From Granulicella rosea (GTDB lineage Bacteria; Acidobacteriota; Terriglobia; Terriglobales; Acidobacteriaceae): DNA of 64,000 nucleotides. The notes below the pieces were generated by a model. The model did not search any database, was not told the origin of the DNA, and saw only the letters and a list, made by a program, of their open reading frames with translations. Both the position numbers and the translations under genes were made by a program. How positions within the stretch are numbered: the first letter of the stretch is position 1; each line of letters opens with the position of its first letter. The stretch covers positions 434,001 through 498,000 of the forward strand of contig NZ_FZOU01000002.1 in the NCBI RefSeq assembly GCF_900188085.1, written 5' to 3'. This document shows, piece by piece, positions 17,001-25,786 of the stretch.

Positions 17001-18953
17001 TTCGAAGGCATCTGCTTGGCCGACACGTTCCAGCTCTACGAGAAGGAAGATCTCATAAGCCAGATGCTCGTTGACAATAGCGCGCGAAGGAAACGCCAGA
17101 AGAAGCTTGATATTCGCGTGATTGTAGGCAATCCACCATATTCCTCCGGAGACAAAGACGACGACAACAACAAGAGCGTAAATTATCCCTCTCTCGACGA
17201 ACGCATCGCGGAAACCTACGTCGCGCGTTCATCGAAACGTGTAGGAAAGAGCAAGATGTATGACTCATATATCAGAGCCATCCGTTGGGCCTCCGATCGA
17301 GTAGGAAAGAGTGGTGTTATTGGTTACGTGACGAACGCTGGCTGGCTTGAAGCGAATACGACCGATGGTCTGCGTAAATCACTGGGAGACGAATTCAGCA
17401 CGATCTACATCTTTCACTTAAGAGGCAACCAAAGAACGATAGGAGAAAAATCGCGACAGGAAGGGGGCAAGATCTTTGGCAGTGGCAGCCGTGCTCCAAT
17501 CGCGATTTCGATCTTTGTAAAGAATCCAGCGTCAGCTCATCGCGGGCGCATTCTGTGGCACGATATTGGTGATTACCTCAACCGGGAGGAGAAACTGGCC
17601 AAGATTGCCGCATTCGGCGATATAGAAGGCATCGAGCTACAGAACGGATGGGTCAATGTCAACCCAAATGAGCATGGAGATTGGTTCTCGCAACGATCCG
17701 GCGACTTCTCTGAGTTTTTCCGACTAGGAGACAAGCAGAAGGACGAGGAACCGAATCTATTTTCCACCTATTCAATGGGCATCAAGACGAATCGCGACGA
17801 CTGGGTGTACAGCTTTTCCAAAAAAACACTTGAGAAGCGAATTGTGGAAATGACGAATTTCTACAATAGCGAAGTGGCTCGATTCCAAGACTCCATGGCA
17901 GACGGTCAGGATTCAGATTTCGTCATCAATCGGGATAAGACCAAGATCAAGTGGACCTCAGATGTTATCGCAGACCTTGAACACGGCAGAACTCACGAGG
18001 TGCATGATACTGACTTTGTTCAAGCCCTTTATAGGCCTTTCACAAAGCAGTGGATCTACTCAAACAAGACTTGGAATTGGAGTAGACATCTGATGCCATC
18101 GTTCTTTCCGAATTCGGAAGCGAAGAATCGTGTCATTTCTTTAACCGGCTTAGGGTCAACCAAAGGATTCACCGCGCTGATGGTAGACACGTTGCCTGAT
18201 CTCGAAGTGGTCTCGAAGGGACAGTGCTTTCCGCAATACGTTTACGAATCGCAGAGGACGACCGAAGAGCTCACTGATGCAGACCAAGATCGTCTGTTCG
18301 CACCCGTGAATGCTGGGCTGGCGGCTAAACGTCATGGCATTACGGACGAAGGCTTGCGCCACTTCCAGAGCGCATACCCATCCGAATCCATAAGTAAAGA
18401 CGACCTTTTCTTCTATGTCTATGGGGTGTTGCATTCCGTTGACTACCGCGAGAAGTTTGCTGACAATCTCTCGAAGGAGATTCCCCGGATTCCGAGGGTG
18501 AAGTCCACAGAAGATTTCTGGAGATTCTGCAACGCTGGCCGAGAACTGGCTGATCTGCATTTGAATTATGACTCTGTCGCCATGTACCCGCTGGTGATTG
18601 AGAGCCATGGCCCAATCAAAGACTCTGATTTCGCGGTACAGAAAATGCGTGTCGGAAAAGTGGATGGTGAAAAGGATCTTTCCACTTTGCATTACAACGA
18701 ACGGATCGTCCTGAAAGGGATACCAACCGGCGCGTACGGATATATTGTGAACGGAAAGTCAGCCCTGGAGTGGGTCATCGAACGGCAAGGAATCAGCCTT
18801 GATCCAATCACCGAAATTAGAAATGATGCTAATGCCTGGGCCAAAGAGACTGTCAAAAACCCGCGCTACCCGTTGGAGCTATTTCAACGTGTCATCACTG
18901 TGAGTCTCGAAACACAACGTATCGTAGCCGGTCTGCCTTCATTAGATCTCTGA
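14064..18953 (+). CDS. Type ISP restriction-modification enzyme (single polypeptide)
   Basis: 1629 residues combining nuclease, translocase, methyltransferase and target recognition, as in LlaGI/LlaBIII (about 1570 residues). The N-terminal Mrr-like PD-(D/E)xK nuclease shows Asp66 (TGIDLVAK), Gln81 and Lys83 (AIQCK). A superfamily 2 helicase follows, with Walker A MACGTGKTF near 191-199 and DEAH (VCDEAHRTTG) near 323. An N6-adenine methyltransferase has the SAM motif DPFTGTGTF near 916 and the catalytic NPPY near 1021. The last 500 residues should be the target-recognition domain. All catalytic motifs are intact. It methylates one strand of an asymmetric site and cuts after converging translocation. 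It converges with herA, 13 bases apart. Confidence 0.93.
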   Translation: MTTLQAILDEYRTAAASEREKGTYFEELILCYLKNEATYKDLYSQVWTYADWANEMGLDRRDTGIDLVAKTRGTGEFHAIQCKLYAEDYCLNRSDLDSFFTASGKKTFSHRLIVSTTNLWTEHAEDALNNQHPAVSKIDLHDLENSQIDWSRYKPQADAPLKPKKVLREHQVHAVTNTLLGLSSAERGKLIMACGTGKTFTSLKIAEAKAGKGGRVLFLVPSLSLLSQTLTEWTQESEIPLHSFAVCSDSDVGKKRKKDDDSVQTFTHELRYPATTDASRLATEMLKRHDDEHMSVVFSTYHSLAVVSAAQHHHELPPFDLVVCDEAHRTTGATFDNEDESTFVRVHDKDFLAADKRLYMTATPRIYGDLAKATAERDSIALCSMDDESLYGTELHVITFSEAVKRGLLVDYKVIVLSIEESHVSRRLQGLLADEHNQLKVDDAAKIVGCWKALSKQGLTTDLATDDVAMKRAVAFCQVIEIAKGSKIHKVSSKNIASMFQEVVEAYQDSEGLTPEKRLACEAAHVDGSMNASEKEAKLDWLKADAPGNTCRVLSNVRCLSEGVDVPALDAVLFLTPRNSQVDVVQSVGRVMRNAPGKQRGYVILPVVIPAGVEPHDALSDNKTYAVVWQVLQALRSHDDRFDAMVNKLDLIGQDTKKMEVIAITDKIDRKPAQTGDKSKSVSSKNSFGIGIVPELTDGPKQEPLQFEIGEIERAIYAKIVQKCGNRNHWEDWANDIAKIARTHIGRITDIVQTEANEEERAAFDAFAKDLRDDLNDSITDAEIIEMLAQHLISKPVFDALFTDHSFAEHNPMSQAMQHILDLLQKHRLDKETDTLQKFYDSVRVRAEGISSAAGRQKIVVELYDRFFRNAFPEMAKRLGIVYTPVEIVDFIIHSVNRVLQTEFSQNLGSEGVHIIDPFTGTGTFITRMLQSGLIDPEQMQKKYRREIHANEIVLLAYYIAAVNIEGVYHSLMGGKYETFEGICLADTFQLYEKEDLISQMLVDNSARRKRQKKLDIRVIVGNPPYSSGDKDDDNNKSVNYPSLDERIAETYVARSSKRVGKSKMYDSYIRAIRWASDRVGKSGVIGYVTNAGWLEANTTDGLRKSLGDEFSTIYIFHLRGNQRTIGEKSRQEGGKIFGSGSRAPIAISIFVKNPASAHRGRILWHDIGDYLNREEKLAKIAAFGDIEGIELQNGWVNVNPNEHGDWFSQRSGDFSEFFRLGDKQKDEEPNLFSTYSMGIKTNRDDWVYSFSKKTLEKRIVEMTNFYNSEVARFQDSMADGQDSDFVINRDKTKIKWTSDVIADLEHGRTHEVHDTDFVQALYRPFTKQWIYSNKTWNWSRHLMPSFFPNSEAKNRVISLTGLGSTKGFTALMVDTLPDLEVVSKGQCFPQYVYESQRTTEELTDADQDRLFAPVNAGLAAKRHGITDEGLRHFQSAYPSESISKDDLFFYVYGVLHSVDYREKFADNLSKEIPRIPRVKSTEDFWRFCNAGRELADLHLNYDSVAMYPLVIESHGPIKDSDFAVQKMRVGKVDGEKDLSTLHYNERIVLKGIPTGAYGYIVNGKSALEWVIERQGISLDPITEIRNDANAWAKETVKNPRYPLELFQRVITVSLETQRIVAGLPSLDL

Positions 18954-18966
18954 TGAAGGCCGCCTA

Positions 18967-20670
18967 TTAAGTAATTGTGCTGCTCGCCGCCCAAAGCTTT
19001 TGATAGTTAGGGCCCCTCGAATCTGGCGGCGAAACGGGTGGAATGATCTTGACGGACACGGGAAAAGCAAAATCTGTGCCGACTAAGATTGCTTCACCTG
19101 GCGCGAGCGTAGGAAGGAAACCGGCCGCAGACCGGTCAATGTCACCCGATGCCTTCTCGACCAATTCCCGATCGTTATTGTTCGTTAGCCGGTGAACAAT
19201 CATCGTTCCCATCTGAGATAGGACGGCCTCAGGTAGGTCACGAGGTCGCTGCGTGGCGAGACAGAGGTTCAGACAAAATTTTCTCCCCTCACGAGCAATC
19301 AATTCGTAAGAGTCCAAGTAGTGCCTAGAGAATTCATCACCGATCGATTTGTTTATAAAGTTGTGTGCCTCGTCAAGGATGACTACTACCGGCTTCGCTT
19401 GGAAGCAGCCAGTACGCGCAGCAGTTAACAGATGCTTCCCGATGGTGTTTGCTACGATCTCGCGAGCGTTCGAGGCAAATGCTACATCTCTAAGTGACAC
19501 TCTCAACACACGATTGTCTTTGTCAGCGAAGAATTCGGCCATCGCAGCGAAGAGTGACTTCTTGGCTCCAGGCTTAAATATGCACGCAAATTCGGGCGCG
19601 CTGACCATCGAAGCAATTCTTGCGATGAGGCTGGAGCAATAGCTCTGTTCGTTCCCATTAACATTTCCCCAATTTCCAGAGTTATTTAGCGCGATGCATT
19701 CGTGCTCGATTTGCTGAGGGAGTTTGTTTATATCGAAATCGGCTTCGTCGGCATCAACTGCGACAATATGCTTCACATACGCCGCGTTGAACAAGCTCTT
19801 CGATTGGTTCGCCTTCACAAACAGACCATTCACCGCCAAAGAGTTTTCCAGCTTGAGCAGTTTAAGGGTTTTCATTGCCGCCCTCAATTTGGGAGCCTGA
19901 GATTGTCCAGATGGGCGAAACATCGCGAAGAGATCGTGAATCGACATCGCCTGATAAGGCAGAACGACCTCTTCGGAACTGAGGGGCGGCTGATCTGCTC
20001 CGAGGTGCAGATGTCGAACCCCATTTCTTGCCGTGTGATACTCGCCGGTCGCGTCAATCAGAATGACTTTGGCATTGCTCTTTGCCAAGGATTCGATGAT
20101 TCGGGCGATTGTCCAACTCTTACCTCCGCCCGTTGCACCGAGGATTGCAGCATGACGACCGAAGAGCTTCTCGGGCGTTAGCTTCACGGGCGTCTTGTCG
20201 TCCCTCGCCAACGTAGCTATTGACAGGGCCAAGACATCCTCGTCGTCAGCCTTAGCGAACTCCGCAATCTTGCAAAGAAGGTCGGGATGAGCTGAAAACA
20301 CGGAAGCACCAATTCTCGGAAAACTTGAAATTCCCGTTGACACCTCACCGCTTGAAAGAGACATGCTGCAGAGGAGCTGAACCAACCCTAAGGGATGAGA
20401 CTGTGGAGGTTTTCCCATATGCGGTTCGACGCTCAGCCGTTCGCGATCTGGCAGCTTGATTTGATTGATTCTCCCCAAGATCGCGTGCTGTTGTGTCTCT
20501 ATGCACACAAACTCTCCGACCTCACCGGCACCAATGCGTGCGCCATGCAGCGTCATTCCCTCGATCTTGCTAGCAAGCGGGAGGTTGATTCGGAGAGAAG
20601 TGGGACTGCACTCGACCACGGAGCCTATCAAGCGGTCTGCATCGAAGGGGGAGACTGGGAGTCCACTCAT
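18967..20670 (-). CDS. herA: HerA-like ATPase of a SIR2-HerA defence system
   Basis: 567 residues. The N-terminal HAS-barrel-like region (GSVVECSPTSLRINLP, GEFVCIE) precedes a FtsK/HerA ATPase core: Walker A GATGGGKS at 178-185, Walker B VVVILDEAHNF near 430, and the arginine-rich LCLATQRPRDLPEAVLSQMGT segment after it. HerA ATPases form hexamers. In SIR2-HerA anti-phage systems they assemble with SIR2 NADase subunits and activate NAD depletion or DNA degradation on infection. Its start overlaps the stop of the SIR2 gene by 4 bases (ATGA), the known gene order for this pair. Confidence 0.9.
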   Translation of the reverse strand: MSGLPVSPFDADRLIGSVVECSPTSLRINLPLASKIEGMTLHGARIGAGEVGEFVCIETQQHAILGRINQIKLPDRERLSVEPHMGKPPQSHPLGLVQLLCSMSLSSGEVSTGISSFPRIGASVFSAHPDLLCKIAEFAKADDEDVLALSIATLARDDKTPVKLTPEKLFGRHAAILGATGGGKSWTIARIIESLAKSNAKVILIDATGEYHTARNGVRHLHLGADQPPLSSEEVVLPYQAMSIHDLFAMFRPSGQSQAPKLRAAMKTLKLLKLENSLAVNGLFVKANQSKSLFNAAYVKHIVAVDADEADFDINKLPQQIEHECIALNNSGNWGNVNGNEQSYCSSLIARIASMVSAPEFACIFKPGAKKSLFAAMAEFFADKDNRVLRVSLRDVAFASNAREIVANTIGKHLLTAARTGCFQAKPVVVILDEAHNFINKSIGDEFSRHYLDSYELIAREGRKFCLNLCLATQRPRDLPEAVLSQMGTMIVHRLTNNNDRELVEKASGDIDRSAAGFLPTLAPGEAILVGTDFAFPVSVKIIPPVSPPDSRGPNYQKLWAASSTIT

Positions 20671-21836
20671 TTGTTGATGACCTGCCTAATTCTGGCCGTA
20701 TGCAGTTCGTCCTCTGAGGGAGCCTTCAAGTCGGGTATCGCAGAAACTAGATCTTCGAAACCAGCCGCAACGATCGTCAGGCGCCTATCCCCCGCTTCGA
20801 TCAGCTTCTCCAATGAAGTTACTAAGTCGGGCATTTTTGATTCGTAGCTTGGGCCCACCACGACCATCTTGAGACTGGAATTTGAACGCAATGAAGACTC
20901 TATGGGCCCGACCAAATGTGCATCGTTGAAACCAAATCCCACGACCAAAAGCCCGGCGTTGGGCATACGCAGGGCGGATTGAAATCGAGCCATCATCTCG
21001 AAATAGGGCTGACTAAAAGAGGACTCAAACTTTCCATTTTTCGGATAAATAATGACTGGCTTCGCAGGATGTGAGACCCGTCTCACCATCCCGGCGGAAT
21101 CTCGCTCCCAGTCAACCGAACCGTGAAGCTTTAGCAATTGGAGTGTGTTGGGGATATAAGTTGGAGCATCGTTGTCCGAGTCCCGCCGAACTATGTCATA
21201 GCTGAAATGGACTCCATCAAAGACCTGAGGGCTAGCGTGCGAGAAGCCGTCAATCAGTACAAAGCCAGCGGAACCCGCCGCAGACTCAAAACAGAGATCG
21301 TAGTTTGTCGTGAACAGCTTCGCGCGCGGAAGACGTGTCGGACGTTGAGCCAACTTTCGGAGAAAGGCTTCATGTATGGGCAGACCGGTTCCTACAGGTA
21401 GAAATTTCAGAAACCCGCACTTGTCCGCAATGAGCGCCTCTGCCTTGTCGATAAACGCTTGCACGATTGCATCTGAATTCAATACGACTGCCATTTGGCA
21501 CCGCGAAAGTAAAAGCTCAACATCCTCCTTCCATCCATGGGTATCCTTTGGCTGTTGAACTCTCGCAAGAAGAGTGTCGAAATCTGGCGTGGCTGCCTTT
21601 ATCGCTTTCCAAAGATCCGGCATGGTTGGCGCGAGCGCGTTTCCGGCGGAGTCCTTAATACAGAGAGACGTTCCCAACCCCGTCAGGATGACCAAGTTCT
21701 CAGAAAGTAACGTGGAGGACAGTATTGACTCTAGTTGTTTTCCCGCCCGCTTAGCTGCCTCAACAGCGGCGTCATCGGAACTTGTCGATACCGTCTCGGT
21801 CCAATGCTTCGAATACTGATAGGTTTTGAACTTCAT
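20667..21836 (-). CDS. SIR2-like NADase of a SIR2-HerA defence system
   Basis: 389 residues. SIR2_2-type Rossmann fold: LVILTGLGTSLC (residues 48-59) corresponds to the GAGxS nucleotide loop, FTTNYD (175-180) carries the conserved Asn178 and Asp180, and LKLHGSVDW contains the catalytic His238. Late residues LLVVGFGFNDAHL match the family. In known systems the SIR2 subunit hydrolyses NAD+ and causes abortive infection. Its first residues (MKFKTYQYSKHWTETVSTSSDD lies at 1-22) are a short extension. The pair occupies the centre of the element's defence block. Confidence 0.9.
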   Translation of the reverse strand: MKFKTYQYSKHWTETVSTSSDDAAVEAAKRAGKQLESILSSTLLSENLVILTGLGTSLCIKDSAGNALAPTMPDLWKAIKAATPDFDTLLARVQQPKDTHGWKEDVELLLSRCQMAVVLNSDAIVQAFIDKAEALIADKCGFLKFLPVGTGLPIHEAFLRKLAQRPTRLPRAKLFTTNYDLCFESAAGSAGFVLIDGFSHASPQVFDGVHFSYDIVRRDSDNDAPTYIPNTLQLLKLHGSVDWERDSAGMVRRVSHPAKPVIIYPKNGKFESSFSQPYFEMMARFQSALRMPNAGLLVVGFGFNDAHLVGPIESSLRSNSSLKMVVVGPSYESKMPDLVTSLEKLIEAGDRRLTIVAAGFEDLVSAIPDLKAPSEDELHTARIRQVINK

Positions 21837-22047
21837 TGTGGGTGCTCACTTTTGCCAGCTAGCGTTCAAAAAACACAAACAGGGCCGTATTACAGGCTAT
21901 CAGTACCTTCGACCGTAATGCCCAAGGGAAAGGTGCAGGAGGAGGAACTTGACTCCTGCCGCGCCGCCGGCGAGCGGAGGCTGGCAAGCGGGATGAGGGT
22001 GCAGGGAGAAACCAAAGCGGGTTCTCCCTGCCACTTTTTGGGGTACA
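21837..22047 (+). other. Noncoding stretch with structured RNA potential
   Basis: 211 bases between the SIR2 start and the ParB stop. A plus-strand hairpin GCAGGGAGAA (22001-22010) / TTCTCCCTGC (22022-22031) is followed by CACTTTTTGG, like an intrinsic terminator, although no plus-strand gene ends here. A second inverted pair, GCAGGAG/CTCCTGC, lies just upstream (about 21936-21960). A small RNA ending near 22040 is possible but no clear promoter was seen. Confidence 0.35.
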
Positions 22048-22079
22048 ACGAAAATGAGCCCCGGACGAATCCGGGGCTC
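22048..22079 (-). terminator. Rho-independent terminator of parB
   Basis: On the minus strand GAGCCCCGGA, loop TTCG, TCCGGGGCTC, then ATTTTCGTT. Perfect 10-bp stem with a UUCG tetraloop, 18 bases after the parB stop. Confidence 0.85.
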
Positions 22080-22097
22080 TTCTATACAGACAGTTTT

Positions 22098-23714
22098 TTA
22101 CGCGGCCTTTTTTGCTGTGCCGCTCTTTTTCGCGGTTTCGGCTTTGACAGGCGGCTTCTTTTCCGTCCTGGCCTTCTCCTTGGCCGCGAATTCCTGCTTG
22201 ACCTTGGCAGTTATCGCCTCGGTGTCCACTTTGTAGACTGCTGCCGCTTCTTTCAGCAATATAGGCGCATTGCTCCGGGCTGCGGCGAGAACGATGGTCA
22301 GTTCCACCATGATGCGACCGAGAATGCTCTCCTCTGAGCGGCGAAGGAACGCACTAAACAGCTTGGCGATGGAGTCTTTGTCGTTCTGCTTCTTGATGCC
22401 GTGCTGCTTGGCAACGATAGACAGACGGCGTTCATCCAGCATCGCTGCCAACCGCTCGACAACAAACAGCAGGTCGCGTTTCAGCAAGCGCACTGGAACG
22501 GCTGAACCGATGGCCGCGAGAATACGGATGCCCGTTGTCTCCGAGACAGCTTGCTCCCTGCGCTGCTTCTCCTGCTCCGCTTTCCACTTCGCGTTGTCGG
22601 CCACGTTGCGCGGCTCCTGCTTGGCTTTGGGGTGATGCACCGGGCAGTCGGAATTGGTGCAAACCTTCTGCATGGTGCCTTGGCCTTCGCCTTCCGCAAC
22701 GATGGCCTCAGCTGTGAATTTGCACGTCTTGAACTCAGGCCGTTTCGCCTGTTCCTTGTCTTTGGGCTGGTCTTCGCGGATAGCGACGTACTTGTTACGA
22801 GGAAGCACCGAACCGCCCTCCGCCGTTGCGCGGTAGGCTGTGCTGATTTGCACGAGCTTGGGCGAAGCGGCGACGGTGACAGCGATATGTGCCTCGACCT
22901 TGACCTGATAGCAGCGTGGGTCGGTGCAAGCGTCCTGCTTGCCAAGGTCAGCAAACAAGAGCTTGTTATGGCCTGTGCGCTTGGGACAATCGACACAACT
23001 TCCGGCAGCCGGAACAAGCTGCGCGTTCCGCTTGTCGAACGGCGCGTCCTTCAAGAGCAAAAGCACGTTCGTTTCAATCCAGAAGCGAAGATTACGCACG
23101 GGTAAGAGAATCCGCACGGGCTTATCGCTGTTCTGGTTGTAGACCTCTTTGAAGCAAGCCGTCAGCCCTTGAACCTGCAACTCCGCTGTGAGCTTCGCCA
23201 GCAGAATCGCGTGTCCCACGCCGATCTCGTTGCTGTAGAACACAGCGGCGACCTCATCGCACAACTCGGTCAGCTTCAACCGCGTAGCAATGTAGACGGG
23301 GGTTTTACCAACTTTCGCCGCGATCTGCTCGATGGTGTAGGTCGGCTCCGTCAGTGCGAGAAGCCGTTTGTACCCTTCGGCCTCTTCCATCGGATGAACG
23401 TCGCGACGCTGGAGGTTTTCGACCAACTGCGCCTCAAGAACCTCGGCGTCGGTCATCTCGCGGATGATGCCGGGAATGGTGTCTTTCCCGGCCAAGGCGG
23501 AGGCACGATACCGTCGCGCCCCGAAAACGATCTCCAGCTTTTCTGCCCTGGGACGAACAAGGATAGCCTGATACACGCCGACCTTGCGGATGGTTTCGGC
23601 CATCTCACTCAGACCCTTCTCATCGAAGTGCTGGCGGGGGTTGGTGGGCGACTCCACAAGCATTGCAAGCGGAATATCGTGTGAGGAATTGGCTTGGTTG
23701 ATTGCGGTTTCCAT
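22098..23714 (-). CDS. ParB/Spo0J-family protein
   Basis: 538 residues from the ATG at 23714 (AAGGAG upstream; the longer frame to 23780 lacks one). The N-terminal ParB/Srx nucleotide domain is clear: IPLAMLVESPTNPRQHF, the CTP-binding GARRYRA box, and LVENLQRRDVHPMEEAEGY. A HTH follows (YTIEQIAAKVGKTPVYIATRLKL). The middle carries a Cys cluster (GSCVDCPKRTGHNK, DACTDPRCY, CTNSDCPVHH) that may bind zinc. The C-terminus is Lys/Ala-rich. There is no ParA partner, so it may act as a regulator or establishment factor rather than in partition. ArdC lies 86 bases upstream on the same strand. Confidence 0.88.
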   Translation of the reverse strand: METAINQANSSHDIPLAMLVESPTNPRQHFDEKGLSEMAETIRKVGVYQAILVRPRAEKLEIVFGARRYRASALAGKDTIPGIIREMTDAEVLEAQLVENLQRRDVHPMEEAEGYKRLLALTEPTYTIEQIAAKVGKTPVYIATRLKLTELCDEVAAVFYSNEIGVGHAILLAKLTAELQVQGLTACFKEVYNQNSDKPVRILLPVRNLRFWIETNVLLLLKDAPFDKRNAQLVPAAGSCVDCPKRTGHNKLLFADLGKQDACTDPRCYQVKVEAHIAVTVAASPKLVQISTAYRATAEGGSVLPRNKYVAIREDQPKDKEQAKRPEFKTCKFTAEAIVAEGEGQGTMQKVCTNSDCPVHHPKAKQEPRNVADNAKWKAEQEKQRREQAVSETTGIRILAAIGSAVPVRLLKRDLLFVVERLAAMLDERRLSIVAKQHGIKKQNDKDSIAKLFSAFLRRSEESILGRIMVELTIVLAAARSNAPILLKEAAAVYKVDTEAITAKVKQEFAAKEKARTEKKPPVKAETAKKSGTAKKAA

Positions 23715-23800
23715 AATCGTTTGCTCCTTTCGAGCGGTTGGGTATTGCTGTGAAGACAGGGACGGGCATAGGTTCCTCACCCGCCCAACGCGGGAGAGAG

Positions 23801-24745
23801 CTAAGCCACTTGCGCCAGTTCTGCATCCGGCATTTCCGCTTGTTCCTTGGTGGGTGGCTCCAATGCCGCAAGAATGACGGCGGATGCTTGTTGCACCACT
23901 TCCAAGCTCTCGGTTAGGAGCGAAGCGTTGCCGTGGTACAGACCGATATAGTCAGCGGAAGCCGTGCCGACTTTCAGGCCAATGGCCTTACCCACAACAA
24001 AAGCGATGGCCTCGGCCTCGGTTTCGCGCACGTCCTTGGTGGTCGTGGTGCGCCGTTCGGCGTGCTTTAGCAACTCATGTCCCACCTCGTGAACAAGGGT
24101 GGAGAACTCTTCCGCTTCGGTCTGACCGGGGAGAATTGCTATGCGTCCGCCATAGCTTGCGCCTTGGGCGGGTGCGATGCTGTCCGTAAAGACAAGCTCG
24201 ATGCCCTGTTGCTCAAGAAAAGCCAGCAAACGTTCGCGGTTCTCGCCTACGTCGCCGGAGACGTGGTGCATGGTGGGAAGCTCCGCCCCTTCGGTCTGTG
24301 AGACATCGAAGATGTAGGTATGGCGAAACCCTACGAGCTTGCGAGTGTTTTGCTTGGTAACATCCTTCTCCGCCTCGGCATCAGCCTTGCGCTGCACTCC
24401 GACTATGGGGGCGATAATGCGGATACCCTTCTCGCCCTTCTTCACGCTGCGGCCAAACTCCTTCCACTTCCAGAAACCAGCAACGCGGGTCGCGTCGGGC
24501 TTCTGTCGGGCAATTTCAAGGATGTTGCCGAAGCTGTAGTTATGGAAGCGGCTCATCGCGTCGAGGTAGGCGGTCAACGCATTGCTGCGTCCAGCCTCAA
24601 GCTGCTCAATCAGGCACTTCACGTTAGCGGCGATGATTTCTTTCGCCGTTTGAGGCTGTTGCTTTTGCTGCGGGGTTTCAGGGTTCTCGTTGACGAGGCG
24701 AGGACGGTTGTTGGTGGCTGCGGTGGTGGTGGCTAGGGTAGTCAT
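23801..24745 (-). CDS. ardC: ArdC-like antirestriction protein
   Basis: 314 residues from the ATG at 24745 (AAAGGAGA upstream). The N-terminal ArdC single-stranded-DNA-binding domain is at about 33-150 (TAKEIIAANVKCLIEQLEAG, FGNILEIARQKPDATRVAGFWKW lies at 72-94, VKKGEKGIRI). The C-terminal zincin domain has HEVGH at 219-223. ArdC protects incoming single-stranded plasmid DNA from host restriction during conjugation. Carrying it on an element that also encodes a restriction enzyme would help both in entering new hosts and in avoiding rivals. Probably one transcription unit with parB. Confidence 0.9.
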   Translation of the reverse strand: MTTLATTTAATNNRPRLVNENPETPQQKQQPQTAKEIIAANVKCLIEQLEAGRSNALTAYLDAMSRFHNYSFGNILEIARQKPDATRVAGFWKWKEFGRSVKKGEKGIRIIAPIVGVQRKADAEAEKDVTKQNTRKLVGFRHTYIFDVSQTEGAELPTMHHVSGDVGENRERLLAFLEQQGIELVFTDSIAPAQGASYGGRIAILPGQTEAEEFSTLVHEVGHELLKHAERRTTTTKDVRETEAEAIAFVVGKAIGLKVGTASADYIGLYHGNASLLTESLEVVQQASAVILAALEPPTKEQAEMPDAELAQVA

Positions 24746-25320
24746 GATTGCTTCTCCTTTGGGTGTTTGGCTCTTGCACGTCCGCGTTGATACGCGGCAT
24801 GTACATGCCGAACGCCACCTGGCGAAGGCGGGGGTAGCAAGCGTCAAGGGGAGCGGGTATCTCCCACCCCAAAGGGGCGCGGTTTTATCGCGTGATTTTT
24901 GCGCGGCAAAAATTATGGGGAAACCCCTTGACGCGCGCGATCGGGGCAGAGCCCCTTAGCGAGGTCTGTTTTCCTTATGCGCGTGCGGGAGCACGCAAGA
25001 ACTATTGGGAGGGCGTTGCGGGAAGGAACGGCCCGCTGAGGAGGGTGGCGAAGGACGCGCCGCGTCCGAAGACAGGGAGGATTACGTCCTCCCTCTTACG
25101 TTTGCATTTGAATGTGACTCTTAGACCGGATGTCTTGGAAGTTATGTCTGACCTGGCTGTCCAGAGCGATTAAAAGATTGCTTTCGGAGTTCGCTTTAAG
25201 AAGTGTTCTCTTGTCGCACGCTACCCTCCGACGATTTAGCGCGTCATTCTCAACGAGATGTATCGTGTGATACGCTTTTTTCAGCCACATTCGGGCACAC
25301 TCGGTAATTGAGGTGGAGCA
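24746..25320. other. 575-bp noncoding region rich in inverted repeats
   Basis: No convincing gene. It contains several stem-loops: GGGGCAGAGCCCC near 24944-24956, GCGTGC-GGGA-GCACGC at 24981-24996, GGACGCG-C-CGCGTCC near 25053-25067, and AGGGAGGA-TTACG-TCCTCCCT at 25074-25094. A CCTTATGCG half-site (24973-24981) matches the palindromes before xis and virB2. It lies directly upstream of ardC-parB. Possible promoter active on single-stranded DNA, replication origin or regulatory region; none is proven. Confidence 0.4.
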
Positions 25321-25689
25321 ATGTTTTCGGACGCGAGATCGGTTGGCGCTTTGCTTCGCAAGTGCGCGTTCCTGTTTCTTGCGTTTTCGGTCTTCTGCTT
25401 CGCTCTTCATGCGAGGATTCAGGCGTACACAACAGCGACCTCGAATCTGACTGCCTCCAAGATCTCCACCGAGAAGCATTCCGCTAAAGTCCTCAAGGCG
25501 TTGGAAAAAGAAGACAATCCCACGGACGATGTCGATGCCTTAGTCCTGCATATTTTCCTTCGCGGATTTCATTCGGACGTTACGCCGCAGCCGTTGAGCG
25601 AACTGGCAAAGATTGAGCTCGCCGATCCCCGGAGACTCGATCTAGGCGGCATTTACTCCCTGCACGGCCCTCCTGCGACAAATCTGTAA
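25321..25689 (+). CDS. Small exported or membrane-anchored hypothetical protein
   Basis: 122 residues. A hydrophobic segment (LLRKCAFLFLAFSVFCFALHA, split at residues 11-31) looks like a signal peptide or anchor. The rest is soluble. GGTGGAG precedes the ATG. Unknown family. First of four small genes leading to the efflux operon. Confidence 0.5.
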   Translation: MFSDARSVGALLRKCAFLFLAFSVFCFALHARIQAYTTATSNLTASKISTEKHSAKVLKALEKEDNPTDDVDALVLHIFLRGFHSDVTPQPLSELAKIELADPRRLDLGGIYSLHGPPATNL

Positions 25690-25786
25690 TTTGCTCTCCG
25701 TGGCCCTTGCGGCCCTCGCGTAGATCAACCGCCCTTCCACGGCGGAAACAGATTGTGGCATCTGCTGCCAATTTCGGAGGGACATT

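Noticed and set aside
20395-20847. 150-codon plus-strand frame
   Set aside because: Antisense to the HerA/SIR2 junction; both minus-strand proteins are clearly real.
22098-23714. Plasmid partition locus
   Set aside because: ParB is present, but no ParA and no replication initiator are nearby, so a plasmid-type par locus is not supported.
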